NCBI GenBank assembly: GCA_018971775.1
Contig: JAGXAB010000015.1
Location: 35,262 to 99,261, forward strand
Source of the DNA: Cyanobacteria bacterium REEB67
Lineage (GTDB): Bacteria > Cyanobacteriota > Vampirovibrionia > Obscuribacterales > Obscuribacteraceae
Direction of reading: 5' to 3'
Length of the DNA stretch: 64,000 nucleotides
Below the pieces are notes generated by a model. The model was not told the origin of the DNA, did not search any database, and saw only the letters and a list, made by a program, of their open reading frames with translations. Made by a program: the position numbers and the translations under genes. Each line of letters starts with the position of its first letter. Position 1 is the stretch's first letter. Of this stretch, positions 27,286 to 34,963 are shown in pieces.

Positions 27286-28218
27286 CTACACTTCGAAAGT
27301 AACCATTTTACGGAGGACCCAGAAGCCAAAGAGCTCCCAGCACACAAGACCGATCATTACTATCCTAGCAATAGGATGGTTCAAGAAGGGTGTCATGTAA
27401 GCGGGTGTCAAGAAGTAAGTCCCAACGGTAATCAAATAAGGCAGACAGCCGATGAATGAGGCCGTTGCTTTACCCTGCGAAGTGAGAGCGTTGAGGAAGT
27501 CTCTTAACTTGAATCTTTCACGGATAGCTTCGGCGATTGTCGAAACTACTTCGGCCAGGTTGCCCCCTACGTCCTGGGAGATGAAGATGGCCTGCGTGAG
27601 CAGCTTGAAGTCGGGAGCCTTGATGCGGGTGGACATTTCTTGCATAACATCTCTGAACGGTTTGCCCAGTTGCAGAGAAACAAGACCGCGCTTGAACTCG
27701 GATTTGATCGGATCTTGTCCGGTGTCGGCAATAACGCGGAAGACTTCCATGACCGGTGAACCGGCTCTGAGAGCAGATACCATCGTCTCCAGAACCTGGG
27801 GCAGTTGCTCGGTCATCTTGATCTGCCGTTTTTTGGCAACTTCACCGAGATAGAAAACAAAACCGGCGGCACCAACCGGCAAACCAACGAAGAAGCCGAT
27901 TGGAGACATTTCAGGAATGCCGCCGACGACAAAACCGATGGCCATGACCACGCCCATGCCGATCGAGGACATGATCCAGTAGCCTTTCATCTTATCGTAC
28001 TGCGCTTCCATACCGGCAAGGGCGAGGAGGCGGGTCAAATAGTCGGTACGTTGCGTGACGAAAATGCTTTCGTCACCGGAGCGCTCGTGCATTTTTTCGG
28101 ACATGCGTCTCGAATGCTTGGCCAGACGACCGAGTTGATCGGCGCTATCGCGACGCATCAGGGTCATCAATAGAAGACCGATGATACAGATGGAGCCAAA
28201 TAATAGGGGGCCGTTCAT
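27286..28218 (-). CDS. tadB: TadB-like type II secretion F-domain protein
   Basis: 310 residues. It begins with a membrane segment (LLFGSICIIGLLLMTLM), has a middle pair of membrane segments (about 85-125) and a T2SSF domain with QLPQVLETMVSALRAGSPVMEVFRVI, KLLTQAIFISQDVGGNLAEVVSTIAEAIRERFKLRDFLNALTSQGKATA and a C-terminal hydrophobic pair. This is the normal TadB layout. It is preceded by a 138-bp gap from tadA that contains a strong two-part hairpin. Confidence 0.88.
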   Translation of the reverse strand: MNGPLLFGSICIIGLLLMTLMRRDSADQLGRLAKHSRRMSEKMHERSGDESIFVTQRTDYLTRLLALAGMEAQYDKMKGYWIMSSIGMGVVMAIGFVVGGIPEMSPIGFFVGLPVGAAGFVFYLGEVAKKRQIKMTEQLPQVLETMVSALRAGSPVMEVFRVIADTGQDPIKSEFKRGLVSLQLGKPFRDVMQEMSTRIKAPDFKLLTQAIFISQDVGGNLAEVVSTIAEAIRERFKLRDFLNALTSQGKATASFIGCLPYLITVGTYFLTPAYMTPFLNHPIARIVMIGLVCWELFGFWVLRKMVTFEV

Positions 28219-28281
28219 AGTTGCGAATTCTCACTAATTTTGTAGCGGAAAAGTGATTGTCTCGTGTTTCGAAATAAGAGG

Positions 28282-28347
28282 GAGTACAAGAAGGACTGCT
28301 CGGTCCCAAGGAAAAAATTCAAGGAAAGAGCAGTCCGACAGGTACTC
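28282..28347 (-). other. Two-tier inverted repeat in the tadA-tadB gap
   Basis: GAGTAC (28282-28287) pairs with GTACTC (28342-28347), and GGACTGCTC (28293-28301) with GAGCAGTCC (28328-28336). The two stems are separated by a symmetric 5 x 5 internal loop and enclose a 26-base loop. No T run follows on the minus strand, so it is not an ordinary terminator. It could be an mRNA processing or stability element between tadA and tadB. Confidence 0.55.
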
Positions 28348-28356
28348 GGAACGAGT

Positions 28357-30006
28357 TTAACGGAGCCACTCGAGTTTGAACGGTACTGCTTCCTGTTCCA
28401 ATTGTTCGAGGAACTTGGGAGGCAAACCGGAACCAACGTGGCGGCATTTGAAGAATCCGCGCGGGTCGCGGCCTTCACGCTCGAGGGTGAACATACTGGA
28501 GATGGCGATGGTGTCACCTTCCATCCCGGTTATCTCTGAAATTTCGGTACAACGACGTGTACCGTCTTCCAGACGCTTGATCTGCACGATAACCTGAATA
28601 GCTGATGCGATCAATTCGCGAGCTGCTTTCTGAGGCATTTCCAGACCGGACATGAGAATCATGTTTTCCAGACGTTTCGTGCAGTCTCTCGGATTGTTGG
28701 CGTGGATTGTAGTCATGGACCCAGAGTGACCTGTGTTCATGGCCTGCAACATGTCGAATGCTTCTTCACCGCGGCACTCACCAAGGATGATTCGGTCAGG
28801 GCGCATACGGAGACAGTTAATAACCAACATACGCTGTGTGATCTGGCCCTTGCCTTCCGTGTTCGGAGGACGGGTCTCCATGCGCACCCAGTGCTCGTGT
28901 TGCAAACGCAATTCGGCGGCGTCTTCAATCGTGATGATGCGTTCTCTCGGGTTGATGTGCGAGGAGAGCGCATTGAGCAGAGTCGTTTTACCGGAACCTG
29001 TACCACCAGAGATAATCAGGTTGATACGGCCTTTGACGCAAGCCTTCAGAACTTCCGCCATCTGCACGCTCATGGCGCCTTTTTCTACCAGTTGTCCAAG
29101 AGACATGACTGATGTACCGAAACACCGGATGGTGATCGTCGGACCGTCGATGGTGACTGGAGGAATGGTGGCGTTTACACGTGAACCGTTGGGAAGACGG
29201 GCGTCAACCATCGGTGAGTTTTCGTCGAGTCTTCTGCCCAGGGGCTGAATGATTTTGTCGATTGTCTGTCTCAAGTGTCTGTCGTTTTCAAAAACAACGT
29301 TTGTTTTTTCCAGACGACCATGACGCTCTACGTAGATCGATCCGATGCTGTTGACGCATATGTCGCCTACGCTCGGGTCTCTCAAAAGCGGACCGAGGGG
29401 ACCAAAACCAAAAACTTCGTCGAGGACGTTTTGCAGAAGGATACCCTTCTCCATCATCGTCAAGGGCGCCGGGTCTGAGTTTACGATTTCTCTGATACGG
29501 GCGCGGACTTGCGCTTGAGTATCTTCCGAAATATTGGTCAAACGTGAAGTATCGAGCTCCCTTCTCAGTTGCTCGATGATGAACTTTTCACGTTCTCTGA
29601 TCAGTTGCTGGTTAGCGGAAAATTTGCCACCAATATCGGTAGCATCTCCACCGCCGCCGCCGCCACCATGGCTGCCACCACCGGATTCGTCACGGGCATC
29701 GATGCGCTCGATGTCATTGCGTGACGGTCCTTCGGAAGCTACACCTGTGCCGCCGCCGGGTCTCTGAGGCGCAACACCGGTACCGCCGCCCTGACCGCCG
29801 GCCGGTCTGGCCATACCGCTCTGTCCAGGCGCCGGGCCGGAGCCCGGACGAGCGCCGACTGCACTACCTGCAGCCTGCCCCGACAGTCCTGTGTTCTGCT
29901 GCTGGGCCGGTACAACACCGCCTTCTTGCCGCTGCCGGACTAACTGTCCCATTAATGAAGATGTCGGTCTCGCCGGAAGATTCTGGTCCTTTCTCTCGTC
30001 ACCCAT
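28357..30006 (-). CDS. tadA: TadA/CpaF pilus assembly ATPase
   Basis: 549 residues. The first 125 are low-complexity Gly/Pro/Gln with an 8-Gly run, longer than usual. The conserved part starts near residue 130: FGPLGPLLRDPSVGDICVN, ARLPNGSRVNATIPPV, Walker A GGTGSGKTT at 334-342, Asp box (ERIITIEDAAEL), Walker B-like RPDRIILGECRGEEAF, and the His box MTTIHANNPRD. It is the hexameric motor for Flp pilus assembly, acting with TadB/TadC at the inner membrane. The gene starts 18 bases downstream of tadZ/cpaE. Confidence 0.92.
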   Translation of the reverse strand: MGDERKDQNLPARPTSSLMGQLVRQRQEGGVVPAQQQNTGLSGQAAGSAVGARPGSGPAPGQSGMARPAGGQGGGTGVAPQRPGGGTGVASEGPSRNDIERIDARDESGGGSHGGGGGGGDATDIGGKFSANQQLIREREKFIIEQLRRELDTSRLTNISEDTQAQVRARIREIVNSDPAPLTMMEKGILLQNVLDEVFGFGPLGPLLRDPSVGDICVNSIGSIYVERHGRLEKTNVVFENDRHLRQTIDKIIQPLGRRLDENSPMVDARLPNGSRVNATIPPVTIDGPTITIRCFGTSVMSLGQLVEKGAMSVQMAEVLKACVKGRINLIISGGTGSGKTTLLNALSSHINPRERIITIEDAAELRLQHEHWVRMETRPPNTEGKGQITQRMLVINCLRMRPDRIILGECRGEEAFDMLQAMNTGHSGSMTTIHANNPRDCTKRLENMILMSGLEMPQKAARELIASAIQVIVQIKRLEDGTRRCTEISEITGMEGDTIAISSMFTLEREGRDPRGFFKCRHVGSGLPPKFLEQLEQEAVPFKLEWLR

Positions 30007-30024
30007 TTAGGCTCACCCTACCTT

Positions 30025-31209
30025 TTATCTCTTTTTGCCGAAGATTGCCGGCAGCTTAAATCCGCTACCTTTGTCTCCGTCTTTTTGTGTCAGTAACAGC
30101 TGTTCGCCACCGGCCAGACGTCTGGCGAGGGAGTCAAGCGCTTTGCCCAGTGGTGTGTGACCTGGGGCGATCTGGCCCTGGTTGTTGACCCACTTGGCTG
30201 TTTTGGTGTCGTTGGGAATTTCATGGAATACAGGATAGTTGAGGTTTGCGCGACACTCGCTTAATACGTCCTGGGGAAGCCATTCCGAGCGGTTGACGAC
30301 GAGGAGCAATTTCTCCTGGTTATAGTGCGCTTTGAAGGTGTCCAGACATTTGCGAGCGTTGAGAATGGCAGCCCAGTTGTATTCGGTGATGACGAGTACG
30401 TGGTCGGCCAGGTCGAGCGTGGCGATAGCGCGCTCGTCGAGCAAGTTTTTCGGAAGGTCGACAACAGTGAAGCGAAATTCTTGCTTCGATGTATAGAGGA
30501 TTTCCTGTACCTGCGCAGCGTAGATATCACCGATGTCTTCAAGCTCTGGTGGCGCTGCGAGAATGCTCAGCTTGTCGTCGTAACGAGTCATCAGGTTACG
30601 CAGATAAGTGGCGTCAAAATTTGTATGTGAAAAGTCGATGGTGCTAAGCGAGAATGACGGCTCAAGGTTGAGATAGTGAGAGATCATGCCGAACTGCAAA
30701 TCGAGGTCGACGATGCAAGTCTCACCGTATTTACCAAGATAGCCGGCCAGGTTAGTACAGATGGTCGTAGCACCGATGCCACCAGTGGGACTGAAAATAC
30801 CAATCACCTTACCTGCGGCGGTGGAAACCGACTCGGACTGGTGCTTGAGCTGGATGCTCTGCACGGCAGCCGGAAGGTCAGTACGCCAGCGTTCTGCGTC
30901 GAGGAAGTCCGAGGCCCCGAGTCGATACGCAGTACGTATCAACTCAGGGTCTGGAACCTCGTAACTGACGAAGAAGTAGAGCTGAGGGAAAGTTTCCCGC
31001 AACTCAGCCAAGAGAGAGAGACCACGCACAGGTGCGGGGCTGAGCTCGATCCAGACCAATTTTGGATGTAAGCTGCCGATTTGCTCGCGCGCCATACTAC
31101 CAGAGACGGTGCTAACGAGAGCCAGTGATGGTTGGCTGTGGATCAAATCTTCAATGGTCTGGCGTTTATCCAGACCTGCATCACATACGAGAAGTGTGGT
31201 CAGTTTCAT
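30025..31209 (-). CDS. tadZ: TadZ/CpaE-like ParA-type ATPase with receiver-like N-terminus
   Basis: 394 residues. Residues 1-125 look like an atypical receiver domain (LVCDAGLDKRQTIEDLI, LVWIELSPAPVRGLSLLAELR) in which the phospho-acceptor Asp position is Glu. The MinD/ParA-like domain follows, with GIFSPTGGIGATTICTNLA, a deviant Walker A where the usual KGG is TGG and the Lys of GKT is Ala, then CIVDLDLQFG and VVDLPKNLLDERA. CpaE/TadZ proteins place the Tad machine at the cell pole or a membrane site, and often have weak ATPase motifs, as here. It sits between cpaB and tadA. Confidence 0.85.
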   Translation of the reverse strand: MKLTTLLVCDAGLDKRQTIEDLIHSQPSLALVSTVSGSMAREQIGSLHPKLVWIELSPAPVRGLSLLAELRETFPQLYFFVSYEVPDPELIRTAYRLGASDFLDAERWRTDLPAAVQSIQLKHQSESVSTAAGKVIGIFSPTGGIGATTICTNLAGYLGKYGETCIVDLDLQFGMISHYLNLEPSFSLSTIDFSHTNFDATYLRNLMTRYDDKLSILAAPPELEDIGDIYAAQVQEILYTSKQEFRFTVVDLPKNLLDERAIATLDLADHVLVITEYNWAAILNARKCLDTFKAHYNQEKLLLVVNRSEWLPQDVLSECRANLNYPVFHEIPNDTKTAKWVNNQGQIAPGHTPLGKALDSLARRLAGGEQLLLTQKDGDKGSGFKLPAIFGKKR

Positions 31210-31307
31210 AGCTTCAGCTTTCTCCCCCTTTGGCTATAGCCCTGATCTAGGTTTTACCCATTTGATTGGCTATAGTCACTTAGACATTTACCGGATATCG
31301 AAACGAA

Positions 31308-32273
31308 TTAGGATTTCGGTACCGAAAGAACGTCTTTCTTACTGCCGGTCCAAATTTCAATTTCGTGTAGAGGCGGCGGCGGTGGAGCCGCTGCGGGCAT
31401 CATAGGACCACCAGGACCCATCGGCATCGGGCCTGCATCAGGAGCGCCGGGCAGAGGGGGTGGAGGCAAAGCAGACGGAGGCGGAAGGGCCGCCGTGAGA
31501 TCGCCCTTCGGAGCTGCTGGCTTGACGAAGAGGGAGGTCACATCTACTGTGGCAACCGGTGTATGGTCCTTGTCATTTCTCAAAGTCAGATACATCTTGC
31601 TGGCGGTGACTGCCTTGATCAGCTTGTTAGCATCTTCAGGAGACAGCGATACAGTGACTGAGCTGGCCGGTACGGCGGCGGTGCCGCCGGGAGCCTTCTG
31701 GTACATCTGACCGACAGCGATCACTTCGACATCGGACAGGATCGGGGCTACTTTGGTGTCGCCACCAGCTCCAACCATGGCAATGATGTCTACGTGAGAT
31801 TCAGGAGTGACGAAACCAGCTACACCGGAGTTGCTGTCAACGGCGAATGTTACTGCTCTCATACCTTCTTTGAGTCTGGCTTCGAAGCCCAGCGAGATAC
31901 CCTGCGGAGCAAGGTCATGCTGAGAAACGATTTGACCGGTCTGGATGCCATATTTGGCAACACGACCGGCTGCTAACGAAGCGGAAGTAAGGGCGTCTTG
32001 CGGGATTTTGGCCTGCTCGATTTCTTTTTCTTCTAATGCTTCGACTGGAATCGTAGAGCCTTCAGGGATGTCCTTGATGGCATAAACGACTTTACCTTTC
32101 GCGCTCATCTTCGCTACTAGGTCTTGCTCTTTCTGCTTCAGCGCTTGTTCTTGTGCCTGTTGGTTACTGGTAACCGTCATGGTAATAAGAACAGCAAGTC
32201 CGATAATGAGGACAAGCATCAGTGCTGGAGGCATACGAGAGAGTTGTAGAAATAACGCTCGTAATGGGTTCAT
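31308..32273 (-). CDS. cpaB: CpaB/RcpC-like Flp pilus assembly protein
   Basis: 321 residues. An N-terminal membrane anchor (MPPALMLVLIIGLAVLITMTV) is followed by a helix and an SAF-like domain starting VVYAIKDIPEGSTIPVEALEEKEIEQAKIP. The RcpC domain has GMRAVTFAVDSNSGVAGFVTPESHVDIIAM, the family hallmark, and SVTVSLSPEDANKLIKAV. The C-terminal 60 residues are Pro/Ala/Met-rich. In Tad systems CpaB is a periplasmic partner of the secretin. No secretin gene is visible here. It has a separate promoter-size gap of about 500 bases from flp2. Confidence 0.88.
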   Translation of the reverse strand: MNPLRALFLQLSRMPPALMLVLIIGLAVLITMTVTSNQQAQEQALKQKEQDLVAKMSAKGKVVYAIKDIPEGSTIPVEALEEKEIEQAKIPQDALTSASLAAGRVAKYGIQTGQIVSQHDLAPQGISLGFEARLKEGMRAVTFAVDSNSGVAGFVTPESHVDIIAMVGAGGDTKVAPILSDVEVIAVGQMYQKAPGGTAAVPASSVTVSLSPEDANKLIKAVTASKMYLTLRNDKDHTPVATVDVTSLFVKPAAPKGDLTAALPPPSALPPPPLPGAPDAGPMPMGPGGPMMPAAAPPPPPLHEIEIWTGSKKDVLSVPKS

Positions 32274-32775
32274 TACAATTCCCCTTCTTTCTTGTGAGAA
32301 AGATTAACCACTTACTATTAACGCACATCAGCGATACAAGGACAACGCCTGCCCCTGCCCGCACCCAAAAAGTTCATACCCTTTAGTGCGGCAATTTAAC
32401 CATTGAAGTCTACAGGCAATTAAATCTCTTGGTTTCCGGGCAGGAAGCCAAACCCCTGAGAGTGTCAACTTTTGTATTATCCTGACATCACGAATGGGAA
32501 CGAGTGGTGGCGCCGATCGTCCTGGACAATGCAGCGGATAAAGGAGGCAATGTTTGCTCTCTGTAAAATTCTTGGCAAGCAGCTATCAGTCAGTCGACAT
32601 GCCGGTTTCAGAGAGCTTGATAAGGGCGGCCTGTCAGTTATCGGACAGGGGCAAAATAAAATATGCCACCATGTCACGAGGACATGGTCTGATAATCAAC
32701 CACGAAAGCGGCAGCCTGAGCCTCTAAGAACGGCTCCAGCCAAGGCTTTTCTATTTTTGCACCAGCAAGTCCAGA
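32274..32775. other. 502-bp gap between cpaB and flp2 without a convincing gene
   Basis: The stretch separates cpaB from the second pilin gene. Short frames exist on both strands, including one with GGAGG only two bases before an ATG near 32550. None has family-like composition, and the longest overlaps flp2 in antisense. It probably holds the cpaB leader and promoter. I see no intrinsic terminator or repeat of note. Confidence 0.4.
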
Positions 32776-33018
32776 TCAAGAACCGGAAGCGTTCGTCGCT
32801 TGTGATGACAGAGCATTCAGCTGCGAAGAAACGGCGTAAAATGCCGACGATATAGCAGGCATCAAAGAGCCACTCGTCAACCCGAATGTCAGTGCCACCA
32901 GCAAGCTGACAAAAGCCAATATGGCTCCATATTCGGTGATACCTTGAGCTTCTTCATCCCGCCAGTAATGATTGAACCAAAGCAAAACTCCAGAACACAC
33001 AAATCCCCCCCAGCGCAT
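32776..33018 (-). CDS. flp2: Flp-type pilin paralogue with Ala at the cleavage site
   Basis: 80 residues from the ATG at 33018. A GTG at 33000 has GGGGGGA four bases upstream and may be the true start (74 residues). The pilin core is DEEAQGITEYGAILAFVSLL followed by a hydrophobic helix, and the C-terminus SSQLNALSSQATNASGS repeats that of flp1. Cleavage would be before QGITEY with Glu at +5, but position -1 is Ala rather than the conserved Gly, and the leader is long and hydrophobic (WGGFVCSGVLLWFNHYW). It could be a minor or poorly processed pilin. Confidence 0.75.
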   Translation of the reverse strand: MRWGGFVCSGVLLWFNHYWRDEEAQGITEYGAILAFVSLLVALTFGLTSGSLMPAISSAFYAVSSQLNALSSQATNASGS

Positions 33019-33039
33019 AATTTCGGCGCGTTAAAACAA

Positions 33040-33071
33040 ATGGTGGCAAGTGGAAGACCACCTGCCACCAT
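33040..33071 (-). terminator. Terminator/attenuator hairpin between flp1 and flp2
   Basis: ATGGTGGCA (33040-33048) pairs with TGCCACCAT (33063-33071), and GTGG (33050-33053) with CCAC (33058-33061). The 13-bp stem has one A/C mismatch and an AAGA loop. On the minus strand it is followed by TTTGTTTT, and on the plus strand by AGTTTTTGT. It lies between the two pilin genes and probably limits read-through from flp1. Confidence 0.7.
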
Positions 33072-33133
33072 AGTTTTTGTCTAGGAATACCGACTGACCC
33101 TATGTGGGACAGAAACTAGCATTCTTCGCGTGG

Positions 33134-33346
33134 TTACGAACCACCAGAGGCCGACGCAGCAGCCGATGACAAGGCGTTCAACTGGCTGACTACAGCGCTG
33201 AATGCCTTGGAAATGGCTGATGACAGGGCACCCTGAGTGATTGAGAATACAACCGCTACGAGGATGGCTACGAACGCCAAGATAGCGCCGTATTCTGTAA
33301 TACCTTGACCTGACTCGTCATTAATAAACTTGTTAATCGTGTTCAT
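33134..33346 (-). CDS. flp1: Flp-type pilin (major pilin candidate)
   Basis: 70 residues. Short leader MNTINKFINDESG, then QGITEYGAILAFVAILVAVV. Cleavage after Gly13 gives Glu at +5 and Tyr at +6, the Flp signature. The hydrophobic helix is followed by a Ser/Ala-rich tail (VSQLNALSSAAASASGGS). A GGAGG ribosome site lies five bases before the ATG. With its own promoter, strong ribosome site and a terminator hairpin behind it, it is likely the abundant structural pilin. Flp pili mediate surface attachment. Confidence 0.88.
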   Translation of the reverse strand: MNTINKFINDESGQGITEYGAILAFVAILVAVVFSITQGALSSAISKAFSAVVSQLNALSSAAASASGGS

Positions 33347-33377
33347 TTATACCTCCAACAACGGATTTGAGGGCTCA

Positions 33378-33433
33378 ATCTTACCTGAGAGATTGGAACC
33401 TTTAAAGGTGATTTAAAGGTGATTCAAAGGTTC
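33378..33433 (-). promoter_or_regulatory. flp1 promoter with three 11-bp direct repeats overlapping the -35
   Basis: On the minus strand TTTAAA (33401-33406) and TAAGAT (33378-33383) are exactly 17 bases apart, placing the start site about 25 bases before the flp1 ATG. From the -35 outward lie three units in perfect 11-bp register: TTTAAAGGTGA (33401-33411), TTTAAAGGTGA (33412-33422), TTCAAAGGTTC (33423-33433), as read on the plus strand. GAACCTTT/AAAGGTTC at the edges is also an inverted repeat. The 11-bp spacing is typical for OmpR/PhoB-family activators. The identity of the regulator is inference. Confidence 0.6.
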
Positions 33434-33899
33434 TTCAGAGAAAACCGCTTTGCCCACAAAAACGCCGGATATGAAATCTTAGTAACTAATAAATCTGAAA
33501 AGAGAACTCGTCGCTAGTCTATAAAACCACCTCACTCTTATTGTACTTGTCCGGTTATGCCCTACTACTCTAGTTATCTAACACCCGACTGGAAAATCGA
33601 TTAAGGAAAAATCTGGTGCTCGGGAGCGCAAATCCAATTCCTTACTTTTCAATTCTAACTTGACAACGCAAACCTGCCTAGTCCCTTTCAGGCACCATTT
33701 TGTAAGCCAGGCTACAAAAATGTAGCCACTTGGTCACAGGGGCCTAAAAAAAAAGCAAATTATTTGTCAAACCTCTTTACATGCCACGCAAATTCGGCGC
33801 AAAAGCCCCAGTACAGACCATTGCCATGTCAACAGTGCGGCGATAATTGGGCGCGGCCACCGCTTATGCCAATACAATAGAGATAGAAGGGGCAATAGC
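33434..33899. other. Intergenic region upstream of flp1 and the toroid-fold gene
   Basis: About 465 bases without a convincing gene, AT-richer than its neighbours. It contains a 7-bp hairpin GGCTACA/TGTAGCC (33710-33727, AAAA loop) and a run of nine A residues near 33746. It presumably holds the upstream control region of the divergent pilin and toroid-protein units. Confidence 0.4.
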
Positions 33900-34940
33900 T
33901 TGGCGACCATTGAGAAAAATCCTCCCACCGACTCAAAAGCGGCCAGGCAGGCAGCTTTAAAATATCTGCGCTCGGTTGGCATCAGCGGCGCCGAAAAGGC
34001 GAGTCGTGCCTTCCCTTATATAGAAGGTGGCGAAGTATCGCTGGAAGCGACAGCCTGGGCCCTGATCGCTCTGCGTCACGAGCGGGAAATCGCTCTTGCC
34101 GGTTTGCAATACCTGGCCCAAAGTCAAAATAGCGCCGACGGCGGCTGGTCGACCAGACCTGGTGCCGGCCGCTCCGACTGGACGAGTGGTCCAGCGCTAC
34201 TGGCCATGCGTATTTTGCATGACCTTTATCAAAGCGATATCGATGCTGCAAGCAGCAAAGCGCTGAACCGCGGCCTCTCTTATCTGCTCGATAGCCGTGT
34301 CGAATTTTACGGTCCGACAGCGCGTCTGGCCTTGCTCTTTTCCAAAGGACCGGCCGGCCTGGAGTATGGCCGGGGCTGGCCCTGGGACCCAAAATGCTTC
34401 CACTGGCTCGAGCCCACCGCCTATTGCCTGCTCGCTCTCAAACTGCCGACAACAGCAGCGGGCAATGCCGATCAAAGAGCGATAATCAAATTTGCCGATC
34501 GCTTCATCCTTGAACACAGCTGCCGGGACGGCGGCTGGAATCACGGCAATGACCTCAGTCTTGGCGTTTACCTGCCAGCCTATCGCTTGACCACAGCCGA
34601 AGCTCTGCTTGCCTTACAAGCTCACGCCGCCGCAGAGAGCGGCCAAGGCGGCGAAGCTCATCTTCAAAATGATCGCCTAAAAAAAATCGCGGCCGGTCTC
34701 AATTTTTTGCAAACGCAAACGGAGGAGGATTCGTCGAGCCTCTCTCTGGCAGCCAGTATACTTGCACTCAGCGCTTACGATCGCCCCTTCCAGGCCGAGC
34801 TGGCCTATCTATTAAAGAGACAGGCAGACAACGGTAGTTTCGGCCCGACAGTCATGTCCACAGCCCTGGCCGCTATCGCTCTCGAAGCGGATCAGCCTGG
34901 AAGCGAACAGGGTCTCGTCCTCAAAACCTCTAAATCGTGA
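33900..34940 (+). CDS. Prenyltransferase/squalene-cyclase-like alpha-toroid repeat protein
   Basis: 346 residues with TTG start. It has several QW-type repeats of the terpenoid-cyclase/prenyltransferase toroid fold: YLAQSQNSADGGWSTRPG, HSCRDGGWNHGNDLSLG and RQADNGSFGPTVMSTALAAIAL. I find no DxDD motif, so it is probably not a squalene-hopene cyclase. Catalysis may be absent or different. It leads a plus-strand group with a Tat-exported DUF362 protein (24 bases downstream) and an HTTM-like protein, suggesting a joint pathway of unknown nature. Confidence 0.65.
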   Translation: MATIEKNPPTDSKAARQAALKYLRSVGISGAEKASRAFPYIEGGEVSLEATAWALIALRHEREIALAGLQYLAQSQNSADGGWSTRPGAGRSDWTSGPALLAMRILHDLYQSDIDAASSKALNRGLSYLLDSRVEFYGPTARLALLFSKGPAGLEYGRGWPWDPKCFHWLEPTAYCLLALKLPTTAAGNADQRAIIKFADRFILEHSCRDGGWNHGNDLSLGVYLPAYRLTTAEALLALQAHAAAESGQGGEAHLQNDRLKKIAAGLNFLQTQTEEDSSSLSLAASILALSAYDRPFQAELAYLLKRQADNGSFGPTVMSTALAAIALEADQPGSEQGLVLKTSKS

Positions 34941-34963
34941 AAGCCAAAAAAAGGCGGCAATAA

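Noticed and set aside
32472..32855. 127-codon plus-strand frame in the cpaB-flp2 gap
   Set aside because: It runs antisense into flp2, has no recognisable domain, and the nearest GGAGG is only two bases from an internal ATG.
33900..34940. True squalene-hopene cyclase
   Set aside because: The protein is half the usual length and lacks the catalytic DxDD motif.
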